A stretch of DNA of 64,000 nt. Source: Warburgia ugandensis (taxonomy: Eukaryota; Streptophyta; Magnoliopsida; Canellales; Canellaceae). Shown piece by piece: positions 52,450 to 63,088 of this stretch (position 1 is the first letter of the stretch; each line of letters begins with the position of its first letter). The translations under genes were made by a program, and so were the position numbers. A model generated the notes under the pieces. It saw nothing but the letters and a program-made list of their open reading frames with translations, had not been told where the DNA came from and ran no database searches. The stretch spans positions 44,228,057 through 44,292,056 of the forward strand of contig CP141137.1 in assembly GCA_035236585.1 (NCBI GenBank), in the 5' to 3' direction.

Positions 52450-53720
52450 AAGTGCTTGGAGAAATTGCTTTATTCATAACATCTCCTTGTTAGCTTTAGC
52501 TACAGCAATGTACTTTGCTTTTTTTGTCAATAGAACAATGCACTTCTGTAACTTGGACTGCCAAGACACAACTCCCCTGCAAAAGTGACAAGAAATCCTA
52601 ATGTTTACTTTCTTCCATGAAGATCTCCTACTATATCAGAGTCTGTATATCCTTCTAGGATTGTTTCTGAACTTTCAAAACACAAACACAACTTAGATGT
52701 ACCTTTCATGTACCTCAGTATCCACTTCACGACTTCCTAATGATCTTTGCCTAGGTTGGACAGGAACCTACACACCACACCTACTACATGAGTGATATCT
52801 GATCTTGTGCACACCACAGCATACATTAGACTCCCAATTGCTAAAGGGTAGAAATCATAACCATCTTATCTATCTCTTATGTTGTTGAAAGATATGTATA
52901 TTTGCTCAGTTTGAAATGATTGTCAAATAGTGTTGGCTGGCTTGGTAGTCTCCATGTTGAACCATTTGATTATTCGTTAGACATACTTCTCCTATGACAG
53001 CCACAACTTTCTCACTTTTCTGTCACATGTAATCTTCATACCCAAGATCTACTGAGCTAGTCCTAAGTTCTTTATGTCAAATGACTTAGATAACTCCCTC
53101 TTCAACCTACTAATCATAGCTGCATCCTGTCCAACTATTAACATACCATCTACATAAAGTAGGAGAATGATGAATTTACCCTTAGGTAGTCTCTGCATGT
53201 ATACACACTGATATGTAACTATCCTTTTGAATATTTAATTCGTTATGAATGAGTCAAAATTCTTATACCACTGCCTTAGCACTTGCTTAAGACTATAGAG
53301 GCTTTTCTTAAGTTTGCAAACCAATTATCTCTTTCCTACAACTTCAAATCCCTCTAGTTGTTCTATATATATATATATATATCTTCTTCCAAGTCTCCAT
53401 GAAGAAAGGCTATCCTTACATCCATCTGTTCAAGCTTCAGGTTTTGTTTGGCCATTAAGCCAAGTATGATTTGAATTGATGTCATCTTCACTACCGGTGA
53501 GAAGATCTCGTCAAAGTCAATTACCTTCATCTATTCAAAACCTTTGGTGATCAATTGCACATTGTACTTGACTAGTTCTCCATTAGTACCTCTCTTCAGC
53601 TTGAATACTCATTTGTTCTTTAGTATTCTTTTCCCCTTAGGAATTTCACTAGCTCATATGTTTACTTTTTCTTTATTGAGCTAATCTCCTCTTACATTGC
53701 TTGCACCCACTTGCCCTTAT
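52450..53720 (-). pseudogene. copia reverse transcriptase and RNase H, broken
   Basis: On the minus strand the RT opens with a VFKLKRGTNGELVKY block near 53560-53610, then FDEIFSPVVKMTSI near 53470-53510 (frame shifts nearby) and AFLHGDLEE near 53390-53420. The catalytic motif reads YVDGMLIVG near 53125-53155, with the second Asp changed to Gly. RNase H shows a GYTDSDIVGDL block near 52615-52650. Stops occur throughout. Inactive. Confidence 0.8.
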
Positions 53721-54089
53721 TTGTATGCATCAGGGCTTCTTAAAAACTCTTTGGTTCCCCCTCATCAGTGATTATGATATACTCTAATTCTGGATATCTT
53801 TGTGAAGGAATCATAATGCACTCTCTTGTTGACAACTTTGGCTGAGGCTCAACTTTTGGTTGAGAAGTTGCTACACCATCTAATGGTCTTACATCTTCTG
53901 GGGGTTGATGCTCCCCTGCTAAAGTTCCTTTACCTCTTCTTCTACTTCTGGCATAGTCTTTAAGTCAACCTATATGGACGTAGAATATAATATTAGATTT
54001 GGTGCACTAGTACCTTCTTCATTAGCCTTTCTTGATTCTTCATAGAATTGGTTCTCTTGAAATACCACATCTTTACTTTGGGGGATCCT

Positions 54090-54780
54090 TCTCCCTTCAG
54101 GGTTCTACAATCTGTATCCAAAATTTTCATCTTCGCACCCAATGAAGGTATAAGGAGTAGACTTCAAGTCAACTTTTTGTCTCGTTTCCTTGGATACATG
54201 TGCAAATTCTTTGTACCCAAATACTCTTAGGTGCGAGTAAGACACTTTCTTGCCAGACCACTTTTTTGTTCTAAGTGTGCATCTCATTCTCTTCACAATG
54301 GTTCAATTCATTCTTTCTGTTACTCTATTGTGCTGTGGGGTACATAGGACCATCTTCTAGTGTCATATACCATGCACCAGGTGCCTTGAACTCTTTTGAG
54401 GTGTATTTCCCTCCGTTGTCTGTTCAGAGGCACTTCAACTTCTTTTCTATATATCATTCCACCATCATGTGGAATCACTTGAAGTGTTTCAATACTTGGT
54501 CCTTACTTTTAACAAGTATACCCATACCCTCCTAAAATGCATCATCTATAAAGTTTACAAAATATTTGTTCCCACCCAATGACTCTACTTCCATAAGACT
54601 ACATACATTCGAGTACACTAAACTCAATAGTTCTTTTCTTTTATTACAAGAAAAAGAGAAAGCAACTCTATGTTGCTTTGCAAACAGACAATGGTTACAA
54701 GGGTTGAGGATTATATCTTTGGCCATTTTGATGAGCTGTTTCTTCGCTAGGGTGAACAACCCTTTCTCTCCCATGTGATC
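54090..54780 (-). pseudogene. copia integrase, broken
   Basis: The frame 54532-54774 holds the GAG-pre-integrase end and zinc-binding CNHCLFAKQHRVAF segment, then the core start VYSNVCSLMEVESLGG (first catalytic Asp changed to Asn) and YFVNFIDDA. The frame 54105-54296 holds the integrase C-terminal block KVSYSHLRVFGYKEFAHV and a FIGCEDENFGYRL end. The part between (54300-54530), with the remaining catalytic residues, has stops. Confidence 0.85.
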
Positions 54781-55019
54781 GAGTCTTTTGTGTCAAAGGT
54801 TTAGCGATGCTTGCCTTCCACTACGTTGAGTCTATCTCTACATATCTTCATGTGGGTCTTGTGCAAGGTACTGCAGATATGCCCTCTTACTATGATCATA
54901 GCATATTTAGTTGGTTTTCAGGTAATGTTGCTAAAATAGTTGGAGTAGCCTTGTCTGTCAAGAGCTGGGACCAAGATTAGGTTCAGCCTAAGGCACCTCC
55001 TTTAACACCACTATATAGC

Positions 55020-55241
55020 CAAGGTTTGTTATGATTTGTATATCACTGAACCTTACTATTTTTTGAGGAGCTATTATTCCCTATCTTTATAGTACCAAAG
55101 TCTCCTTCCTTATAGGTGGTGAAGAATTCTTTGCATGGAGTAGCATGGTAGGAAGTTACTATGTCTACCACCCACTCTACTTCGCTATTGGCCACGTACA
55201 TGCATGGTTTCTCTTCAATTATGAGCACCATCATGTCCTAT
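55020..55241 (-). pseudogene. copia protease, broken by TRIM-like insertion
   Basis: The frame 55043-55234 reads WVVDIVTSYHATPCKEFF, the Tnt1-type protease active-site region, with the catalytic Asp kept. A GDFGTIKIGNNS block follows. The TRIM-like element (55247-56002) lies immediately upstream in minus orientation and separates it from gag. Confidence 0.82.
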
Positions 55242-55246
55242 GCAAT

Positions 55247-56002
55247 TGTAATAGCCTGGGGCCTAGTGTGATATTGTCTGCTCTGGGCCGAGGCCCGCAC
55301 GGTTTTAAAATGCGTCACACTAGGGAGAGTCCACCGCGACTCTTATCAATAGCCTAGGAACTTTTCCCCTTCCGATGTGGGACTAACTCTCAAGCCTCAC
55401 CTTGCCTAGAAGCCTGCTAGCCTCTCGGGCCAGCCTTCATCAGCCCGCCCTCATCAGCCAAGGCTAGCCCTCTCCCCCTTAGGGGCCACGCGACCTTGCG
55501 TGGGGTTAGCTATCCACCCTTGGGGTCAGGGTCTAGCTCTGATACCACTTTGTCACAACCCCGTCGGGCCCACAACAATGATATTGTCCTATGCGCACTC
55601 ACGTGCCACGGGTTTTGCTCTTCCCCCGTGTTCAGGGGAAAACCAGTCGTTGCTGTGAAGGGAGGCATTCCTCCTTATAACTCAGGCCCATCACCCCCCC
55701 AGCCGATGTGGGACTAACTCTCAAGCCTCACCTTGCCTAGAAGCTTGCCAGCCCTCCAGGCCCACCCTCATCAGCCCGCCCTCATTGGCCAAGGCTAGCA
55801 GGCTGGCAGGCTTCTAAGCAAGGTGAGGCTTGAGAGTTAGTCCCACATCAGCTAGGGGGGTGATGGGCTTGAGTTATAAGGGGAAATGCCTCCCTTCACA
55901 GCAACGACTGGTTTTTCCTTGGACGCGGGGAAGAGCAAAACCCGTGGCACGTGAGTGCGCATAGGACATTATCGTTATTGTGGGCCCGACGAGGTTGTGA
56001 CA
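55247..56002. mobile_element. TRIM-like element with a large inverted duplication, TSD GCAAT
   Basis: The exact 5 bp GCAAT flanks it (55242-55246 and 56003-56007), and the ends are TG...CA. Read on the minus strand, a PBS-like site (complement of GCTCTGATACCA, 55536-55547) follows an LTR-like end. The left part (55247 to about 55458) resembles the unit starting at 55551: GATATTGTC, CACGG-TTT and GATGTGGGACTAACTCTCAA lie in the same order. The unit 55551 to about 55765 then recurs as an inverted copy (about 55800-56002) with about nine in ten bases paired and a loop of roughly 40. There is no coding frame. TRIMs are small non-autonomous LTR elements; the inverted copy is unusual. Confidence 0.72.
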
Positions 56003-56007
56003 GCAAT

Positions 56008-56374
56008 AGTGACAAGTATTTCACAATTATATTCCTTTAGTTTGTTTTATCCCATCTCCTTCAATTTTCAGCAGTCCTTTTTCATGTGGCCTGGAATGTT
56101 GCAGTTGATGCACTTATATTGCCCCCCTCTATTGACTCTTATATTTGTTGTGAGTTTATGATCTTCCATGTTTCTGCTCTTACTCCTTCCCCTGCCCTTG
56201 TCTCTTCTATCATATTTATTTTTTGTTACCAGGGCGTGTGCCTTGTTTATGCCAGCTTCTTTACTCTTAGCCTCTTCAATGAATAGGGCATCTTTGATCA
56301 TAACCATGGTTAGTTTGCTCTCTAGAGCTTAGTTGCTGAGGGAGATTACTAGTCTCTCACCAATTAGGTAGTAC
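56008..56374 (-). pseudogene. copia gag, C-terminal part with zinc knuckle
   Basis: The frame 56068-56307 contains a Lys/Arg-rich stretch (KYDRRDKGRGRSKS) and a CX2CX4HX4C zinc knuckle (CINCNIPGHMKKDC). This is the RNA-binding tail of copia gag. The N-terminal gag half lies on the far side of the Athila-type solo LTR at 58273-58480. Confidence 0.85.
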
Positions 56375-58272
56375 TGTTAAGAGTCCATTATTGTATACAT
56401 TACCCTCATTTAGCATGACTTTTGATATATTTTTAAGCTATTATTAAAAAATTTATATAAAAAATATGTCATTTGAAAATTTTATAATCTAACCTTAATT
56501 TGGTAAAGTTTCAAGGTTAGATGATGATCTGATATAAGTATGCATAAAATTGAATATTGTATGATATTAATGAGGTTATTTTCTTTGTTTTGTAAGTGGT
56601 AGATCAAGATCCATGCAAATTGGATCAAACCGATCAACATCTTAGATATTTGATCAAGCTTAGATTAAAATGAACGACTAAAATCAATCCAGATTATCTA
56701 AATCAAAATCAAGGACTCTAGTTCAATCCTTAATTATCAAATCCAAACCATAAGCACAAAAGAATAAACAATGCTAAGAGATTTTATGTTTAATGATGGA
56801 AAGTGAAAAGGATGAAGAGGAAATAGTTTCCTAATAGGAAACTAAGTTAAAATTAGGAAACTCAATTGATTTAGAATTCTTTGGAGAAAAGGAAAGAGAA
56901 TGGAGGAAGTTACCAAAAATTGAATTTAAAATGACTTTCCATCATCTATAAATACCAAATCGAAGATGGAGTGAAGGGAGAGCTTGAAAATTCAGAGAAA
57001 AATATAGGTTGAAGAAGATGAATAGTGCACACACAAGCTGGTAAATAGGGATACTTTCACATTAGTTCTTGCTTCAATACTTGACAAAAATCTTTGAAAT
57101 TTGCTACATTGGATAGAAGACATCATGGAGAAGTAGACCTAGGTGTTTTATTTTCAATTTTCATTACAAATAATGTAAGTTGAATTGATTAAAGTTAGCT
57201 ACTGTTTACATGAACAGTAACAACGAGTTACTTAAAGTTTTGCAACTTTAGTTTGGTTTATTTGTTGAGTTTTTGAATGATCTAATCCTTTGCTTATAGT
57301 TTAATTTGAGTTAGAAAGAGTTTCATATGAATCTTTTTTAAAATTTAATGGTCAGATTTGTTTAATTTTATGAAATAATCTTGAAAGGTACTGTTGTGTA
57401 GGTTGGTGAACAGCCTATGTTTGTGATTGAATATCTTAATTTCTATTACCTTGATTTGAAATATAACTATACAATTAAATTTACTGATATCAAATTATTT
57501 TAGATACAAAGTTTCATTAAAAAATTCTATAAGAAAGTAGAAGAAACTAGTGGCCAAAGTTAATAAAATCTTCAAGGATTTTGACTGTTCATGGATTATA
57601 AATAGAGATTGAAGTAATTGTGAATTGTGAACAAAGATAAGATTACTGCTTAGCCAGTGTCACACACACGTAAATGCACTAACTTTCTCAGTTATCCACT
57701 AGTTTTCTAGTAACACTCTCTCACTTGTAGATGCAGTAAGAGATGTTGGTCTAGTATTTTAATTTGAAAAAAATTAAGAAAATCCATGAATAGGATATGA
57801 TGCATGGCACATTAGAGAATGTTATGGATGATCTTAAAAAAAAAAAAAAAAATCAATGTAAGCTGCATAAATCTCAAATTCTTTCCATAGACTAGATCAT
57901 TAGATTTTTGAAAGATCTGCATAACCTAGGAATTGGATCTTTAATCAGAGACCTAAGAGGTGGTTTGATGAAGGTTAATCGACTTGGATGTGGCCAAAAT
58001 TGAATAATTTTGCTATAAACAAGTTAGGGAAGTGAATTTTAATTGATATTTTGTTTAATTTTCTGTCTTTTGAATTCAGAATTTTGTATTTTTCATTAAT
58101 TTAATAGATCTGAGTTTTTTGTTCATTCTTATTCAATTCTTGTAATTTTTGTTAATTTGTTGCAAATTAAATTTTATTTAAACTTCATTCTTTAAGCTGT
58201 CCTCATGGGATCAACCCATACTTGCACAAGCTATACTACAATAGCCAGTGCACTTGCGGAAAACAATCAACA
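56375..58272 (+). mobile_element. Athila-type solo LTR inserted in copia gag
   Basis: It begins TGTTAAGAGTCC and ends with TGCACTTGCGG then AAAACAATCAACA. That end is the same block that closes the Athila LTRs in this window: CTACAATAGCC, GTGCACTTGCGG, and the AATCAACA end. It has no internal genes. The flanks are AGTAC (56370-56374) and AGTGA (58273-58277), which agree at three of five positions, so the target duplication is decayed or the ends come from different elements. Length about 1.9 kb. Confidence 0.75.
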
Positions 58273-58500
58273 AGTGAACTTAGCAATTGTAGGGCCTGCC
58301 TTTATTCCCCAATTGTAGCACAATTGATCCTAGTTGATTTATTAGATATTGTATTTCACTAATATGCTTAGCTACAGTCAATCTGCTCCTCAATTTGAGA
58401 TTTACAAGGCTTCTCATTAACAACGCCTTGTTACAAGTAGTCTTTGCCTGATAAATATTTTTCAACTTTTTCTAGAGAACATGGCATTGTCTTCTTGGAC
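58273..58500 (-). pseudogene. copia gag, N-terminal part
   Basis: The frame 58280-58465 reads a copia gag segment: LMRSLVNLKLRSRLTVAKHI then EIQYLINQLGSI. This matches the UBN2/gag-polypeptide type pattern. It is cut by the solo LTR at 58272 and continues at 56374. Confidence 0.75.
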
Positions 58501-58699
58501 TTCGTGGTGAAAAATACTATAGTTGATCCACTACCTAAACTGACTTATAGCTTTTTTATTCATTTTTATCCAGTTCTTCTCTGAAATTCCCTCAGGTCTT
58601 ACTCCATGATCATCTAGTGGGTCATGAAGATCCTTACAATATCTCCACAGGATAAAATTTACATTGTTGAGCTTTATCATATATCCTACTGTAATATTT

Positions 58700-59521
58700 C
58701 GTGATCTGGAATCTTCTATGGATTCTTAGAGTTTCTTTTTATCTTTTTTGAATCAAACTATGAAAAATGAAGTGCACAGTTGAGTTTGGAATATTAAAAA
58801 AAAAAAAACCCCTTACGAGGAGTGCTTTTGTCAAATTTGAGGGGTGTCCAAAATTTTTGTATACAGGGGTATCCTTATCAAAATTGGCGATACTAATTAG
58901 GCATAGAGGGGGTGCCCTTATAATTTTGCAGGGTACTAATTCAAGTTGATAGGGGTGTCATTATTAATTCAAGTCCACTTAAGTTTTGGCCTTAGGAGGT
59001 GTCTTTATAAAAAATGGGTTAGGTTAATTTAAGACCCTAGGGGTGCAGTTATCCAAACTGGGGAATAGTATATTAAGGTTTCATATGAAAGGAGAGAGAG
59101 AGAAAACCCTAACCTTTTGCAGATGATCTTCCCCCTACATCTGCACCCACCTATGTTATGTTAGCGTCCTTCTCCTCTTACTACCAACAACTCAAATCAG
59201 AGAAGAATTGCTGATCGTTGTTCCATCAGCTTTCGATCATTGTCGAACTCCCTTCCTCAGCGTCGGCAGTGTGCAGATAAGTAAAAAAAATTTCGTTCTC
59301 TCTTCCCCAAAGGCCAATGATGTCAGCTGTTACGCCTTTTCCGAAGGACCAGTGTCGTCACTAGTCAATTCTCCTTTCTCCCCCCTCTTCTTTTCCTTTT
59401 TGTCTCTCAGTAGTAGGCGGCTGCATTCTTTTTCTTCTCAAGGGGCCAATGAAGTTGCCAGTCCAGATCCTCTCTCCTCCTTTTGTTTTTTGTTCTTTGT
59501 TTTGTTTTCAGCGGTTGTTAG

Positions 59522-59563
<42 letters not shown>

Positions 59564-59930
59564 GTTTTGCGATGAAAACTTACCAAAAAAAGTCCTTTCC
59601 TCAGTTTGGGCTGGTCAACCTGGTCTGATAGGTTTGGTCTGGCCTGTACTAGTCAGCCTAGGTCGATTTGGTCTGTTCCTGTCATTTTGGACTGATATGC
59701 TCTTGCATGGTTTGGCCTGGACTGCGCCGCTCCTAGACCTATCTAGACTGGGCCACTCCTGGCTTGATAGGATTTGTACTAGGCCGCTTCTGGCCTGAAC
59801 TGGATTTGGGTTTAGTCTGGGCTGGACTGTGCTTACTTGGGCAGACTCTGAACTAGGCTTGCATTAGCCTATACTCAGGAGGAGGGTGGGGAGGCCTGTA
59901 ATAGGATTGGTTTCTCACTTTGGCATTCCT
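58700..59930 (-). other. copia 5' leader region, possibly with an unidentified insertion
   Basis: The stretch lies between gag and the primer site and is longer than a usual copia leader. It has a poly-A run (58797-58808) and several GGGGTGTC-type short repeats (58840-59050). A GA run followed by AAAACCCTAACC lies near 59095-59115, a (CT)n run at 59525-59562, and a part rich in GGTCTGG/CTGGGC motifs at 59600-59860. The ORF 59208-59564 is not supported by any domain. I could not define ends for a separate element. Confidence 0.45.
59525..59562 (+). repeat. (CT)n microsatellite
   Basis: A CT dinucleotide run of about 38 bases in the copia leader region. Confidence 0.96.
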
Positions 59931-59933
59931 TCG

Positions 59934-59946
59934 GCTCTGATACAAA
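59934..59946 (-). other. copia primer binding site (initiator tRNA-Met type)
   Basis: On the minus strand TTTGTATCAGAGCC follows the LTR end directly. It matches TGGTATCAGAGC apart from the first bases. It sets the orientation of the copia element. Confidence 0.72.
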
Positions 59947-60482
59947 TATTAGTATAGGAACTTAAAACATTAAAACACACAACAAGAGTGACTAAATTTA
60001 TGTGGTTCATCCAATTTGGCGCAATAGTAGAGCTGTTGTCATGTGACCTTGAGGTCATGGGTTCAAGGAGTGGAAACAACTCTTGCAAAATGCAAGATAA
60101 GCTGCATACTATTGACCCTTGTGGTCCACCCCTTCCCTAGACCCTACATACATAGGAGCTTCATGCATCGGGGCTGCCCTCTTTTTTTTGGCCAATTTGG
60201 CCTACATAAGCGAGAAGAGAGAGAACAACTTTTATTATGAAAAGAATTGAATGAGATACTAACAACTTTAGTTCTAAATCTAATTTATAGGAGTTCAAAT
60301 GATCATAATCACAGATTTTCTTCCAATCTGATCCTAACTTTTTTTTTTTGCAGAATTTCCAAATCAATCTCAATCAATCCTTGACTTACTGTCTTTTCCT
60401 TGATTGATTGGGATGATCTTTTCATTTTGGTAGGTTTGAATCAGTAGGATCACCGACTTCCATATGGGGATGGGTCTTATCA
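59947..60482 (-). repeat. copia 5' LTR with SINE inside
   Basis: Partner of the LTR at 51677-52161. The SINE (60021-60191) splits the conserved AATTTGGCCTACAT block. Shared blocks on both sides (ATTTATGTGGTTC; CAATCAATCCTTGACTTACT; GGGTCTTATCA) confirm the match. Confidence 0.85.
60021..60191 (+). mobile_element. Au-like SINE with 10 bp target duplication
   Basis: The A-box-like TAGTAGAGCTG near 60026 and B-box-like GGTCATGGGTTCAAGG near 60052 indicate an internal Pol III promoter. The 3' part ends GGGGCTGCCCTC plus a T run. CCAATTTGGC flanks it at 60011-60020 and 60192-60201, and the repeated word is part of the interrupted LTR. Confidence 0.88.
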
Positions 60483-60487
60483 GATAA

Positions 60488-61083
60488 AACCCAGGCCTAA
60501 TCTTCATCTTTTCCGATTTTGTTGATGTGATTTCTTTTCACGTCAGATTGGATGTGAAGTACATTTGAAGCTTATAATCTGTATTCCATGATCCTAAGTG
60601 AATCAACTGGATGTGGGACGACTCCCGGATCGGGTACCTCGAGATTACATTAATATACTGAGGTTGCAGGTCTGACTAAACACGTCTATAAATTGATTAA
60701 CAAAATCACGGCGTAAAACAAGGAGTGAAAATTTTTCTGTCCGACCTAGTCTCTTCTCGTTGTAGTTATGGTTGAAATCCTAAAGGAGAACTGTTAGACT
60801 ATTTTGTGGTCCTTAATATCTGGGATTCAAAAATCCAATTAATGTGTCATAACTGCCACGGCAGTCATTCAAGCTGTGAAAACATCCCTGTTCTCCATCA
60901 TCATTCACGGCTATTGAACCAGAAGATACTTGAAGTTATTTCAGATATATCTGCTATTTAAAAGAAGATATCTTAAAGGATTGCATCAAGTCTGCTGCTA
61001 ATGGCTCGAGGCTATCTATTTCTTTTTTCTTGCTTCCCCTGTAGGTTTCTAATTTGTGTAAGCATGAAATAAAAAGGTTTACA
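60488..61083 (+). repeat. Possible LTR end followed by a primer-site-like sequence
   Basis: TGGTGTCAGAGC at 61086-61097 lies two bases after an ACA end and after an A-rich AATAAAAAGGTTT stretch, as in copia 5' LTR ends. No LTR start, partner LTR or gag was found nearby, so this is only a candidate. The rest of 60488-61083 shows nothing I can name. Confidence 0.3.
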
Positions 61084-61119
61084 TGTGGTGTCAGAGCAGC
61101 TGATTCCTTCCTTCGCGTA

Positions 61120-61121
<2 letters not shown>

Positions 61122-61186
<65 letters not shown>
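61122..61186 (+). repeat. (TA)n microsatellite
   Basis: About 65 bases of uninterrupted TA. It makes false Tyr/Ile ORFs on both strands. Confidence 0.97.
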
Positions 61187-61190
<4 letters not shown>

Positions 61191-62095
61191 TTTAGTTTCT
61201 GACCGTAAAATGGAAACCCAACTAAACCATGAAAGATAAAATGAAAGAAATTCTTCTGATCAAGTAATGGTGTACTGTTCAGACTAGTATACATGTGTGT
61301 ATAGATTTTGGTCTGCCGTATACGCGATGGAGATTCTGGCGAATTTCTTTGCAGAAAAATTTGTTGTTGTCATTGAATTTCTGCATAAGATGTTGATCTC
61401 CATTGGTAAGGACTTGATCCAACTTCAAGATGCAGACAGAGATTTATACGTGGATAGATCTCTGACACTCGAATCCTACCCAAAAACTCTCTTGCTACTA
61501 GATTCAGTGTAGCATCAAGCCGGAAATGAGTTTGGTGGAGAAATGTAAACAAATAAATGTGTTCTCTATATCTATAGAAGAACACAAAGCCAGAAATTGA
61601 ACTAGCACTGGCATTATAGAAAAATTTCTGGCATTATAGAAAACAGAACTTCAAACGTACATACCGTAGATCAGAAGAACCCAAAGAAAACCTGAAAGTC
61701 ACAGTTAAAATTATTGGGAATTTGCTTCTAGGTTGCTTTCAGAACAGCACTTTTACAACCAAACCGATCAAAACTTAGATCTTTTCTAGACAAGACCTGA
61801 ATGCCTAAGATTTGCCTTCAGAGAGCAAACATCGCAGAGATCCTTTCACCATGCTCAGGCAGACATGCAAAATTCATCTCCTTGTTGAGATCGGGTTTCC
61901 CCTCTTCCAAATCGGGTCTGCATCAGAGAAGGCAGTTCACCATAAGAAACCCTCACACGCTTAATCTCCCATGTTTCTTCCCATAGGCGATGCATACCTG
62001 ATCACCTGATCTAGGCGCTCGCGCCTGATCTTCACCGCCGGCAAAATCTGGTTGGAAAATCCCAATCTGGTGGGTGTTTTTCTAGCCTGCCTCAT
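61187..62095. other. Stretch without recognised genes
   Basis: I see no domain-bearing frame. The ORFs 61297-61512 and 61801-61986 do not resemble a family I know. A 15-base ATTTCTGGCATTATA word is repeated directly near 61605-61640. Confidence 0.4.
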
Positions 62096-62299
62096 CCATC
62101 ATCAAGCTCTACATCATGCGACTGGTAGAGCAGCTGGCTATAAGCCTGGGGAACATCATGGTGCGTCCGATGACGGCCGTCTCCGTGTTGGCGACCATGC
62201 ACGAGGACGTCTGCAATGTGGCGGAGGAGAAGCACTCCACCACGGTGATTTTGCCATTTCTTAAGCGAGAAAAAGAAAGGGGAAGGGAGGACACGGTTT
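62096..62299 (+). pseudogene. Fragment of a CHX-type cation/H+ antiporter (C-terminal tail)
   Basis: The frame from about 62100 reads an IKLYIMRLVE start, then VRPMTAVSVLATMHEDVC (near 62161-62214) and a NVAEEKHSTTVILPF end. These are the landmarks of the cytosolic tail of plant CHX cation/proton exchangers, which move K+ and pH across endomembranes. About 30 residues seem missing between the first and second block. No membrane domain is present upstream, and after ILPF the frame drifts into Lys/Arg/Glu-rich sequence before a stop at 62299. It is a gene fragment, not a gene. No transposon ends that would mark a capture event were found around it. Confidence 0.65.
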
Positions 62300-63088
62300 A
62301 GAATTTCCTAATTTTTGGGAAAATGTCGGTGACGGTAAGAGAGATCAGGCTTAGGTGTGTGTACATACAGGGAATTTAATGGCAATACATAAGTGCACTC
62401 CTTATAAAATTTTCTCACACATTTTATACATGATCAAATGACTAGTATTAATTTGAATTATTCATTGAATATTTTAATTTATTGACTATTAATTTATTTA
62501 TTTTTTCTAAATTAGTAAATAATTAAAGTTTAATTTCAAGACATTATTAGCATAATAAATTATTTAGTTTTAATTTATGATATGCTTATATGGAATTGTC
62601 TTCATTATTTTTGGATGTCATGTGATTAATATGTATTTAATATTTGAGAAATAGCCACAGCATCCTTAAATATAAAAATACATATATTAAGTATTTAATT
62701 AAAAATGTTAATCACATTCAGTTTTAAATGATATCAAATTCTAATTAACATATTGATATAGGAATTTTACCCAACAGAGAAATTATTATATTATTATAGT
62801 TTATTAGGATGAAATTGTAAATTTTATTTTTATTTCTTAATTAGCCCACAGGCATTAAGAAATATTTATAATTTACTAGTTTTATTATAATTGTTAGTGA
62901 ATCAATTTTGTATTAAAATCTTTGCCTACAGGTAGATTTTAATGACATAATGATTCATATTTTTTATATATAACTTGCATTGGTAAGCTTATAATTATAA
63001 TTAATGGATTATGCCTCATAATTGTTAGTAAGCAAGTGTTATTTGTTTATTTATTTATTTGCAGTTATTCAATCTTTGATATTGTCTG
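62300..63088. other. AT-rich stretch, possible 5' LTR or leader of the next copia element
   Basis: Very AT-rich sequence without a supported frame, lying directly upstream of a copia gag. It could hold the LTR and leader of that element, but I could not find a primer site or LTR boundary. Confidence 0.4.

Noticed and set aside
62052-62264. 70-codon ORF overlapping the CHX fragment in another frame
   Set aside because: The adjacent frame carries the CHX motifs; this one is a shadow.
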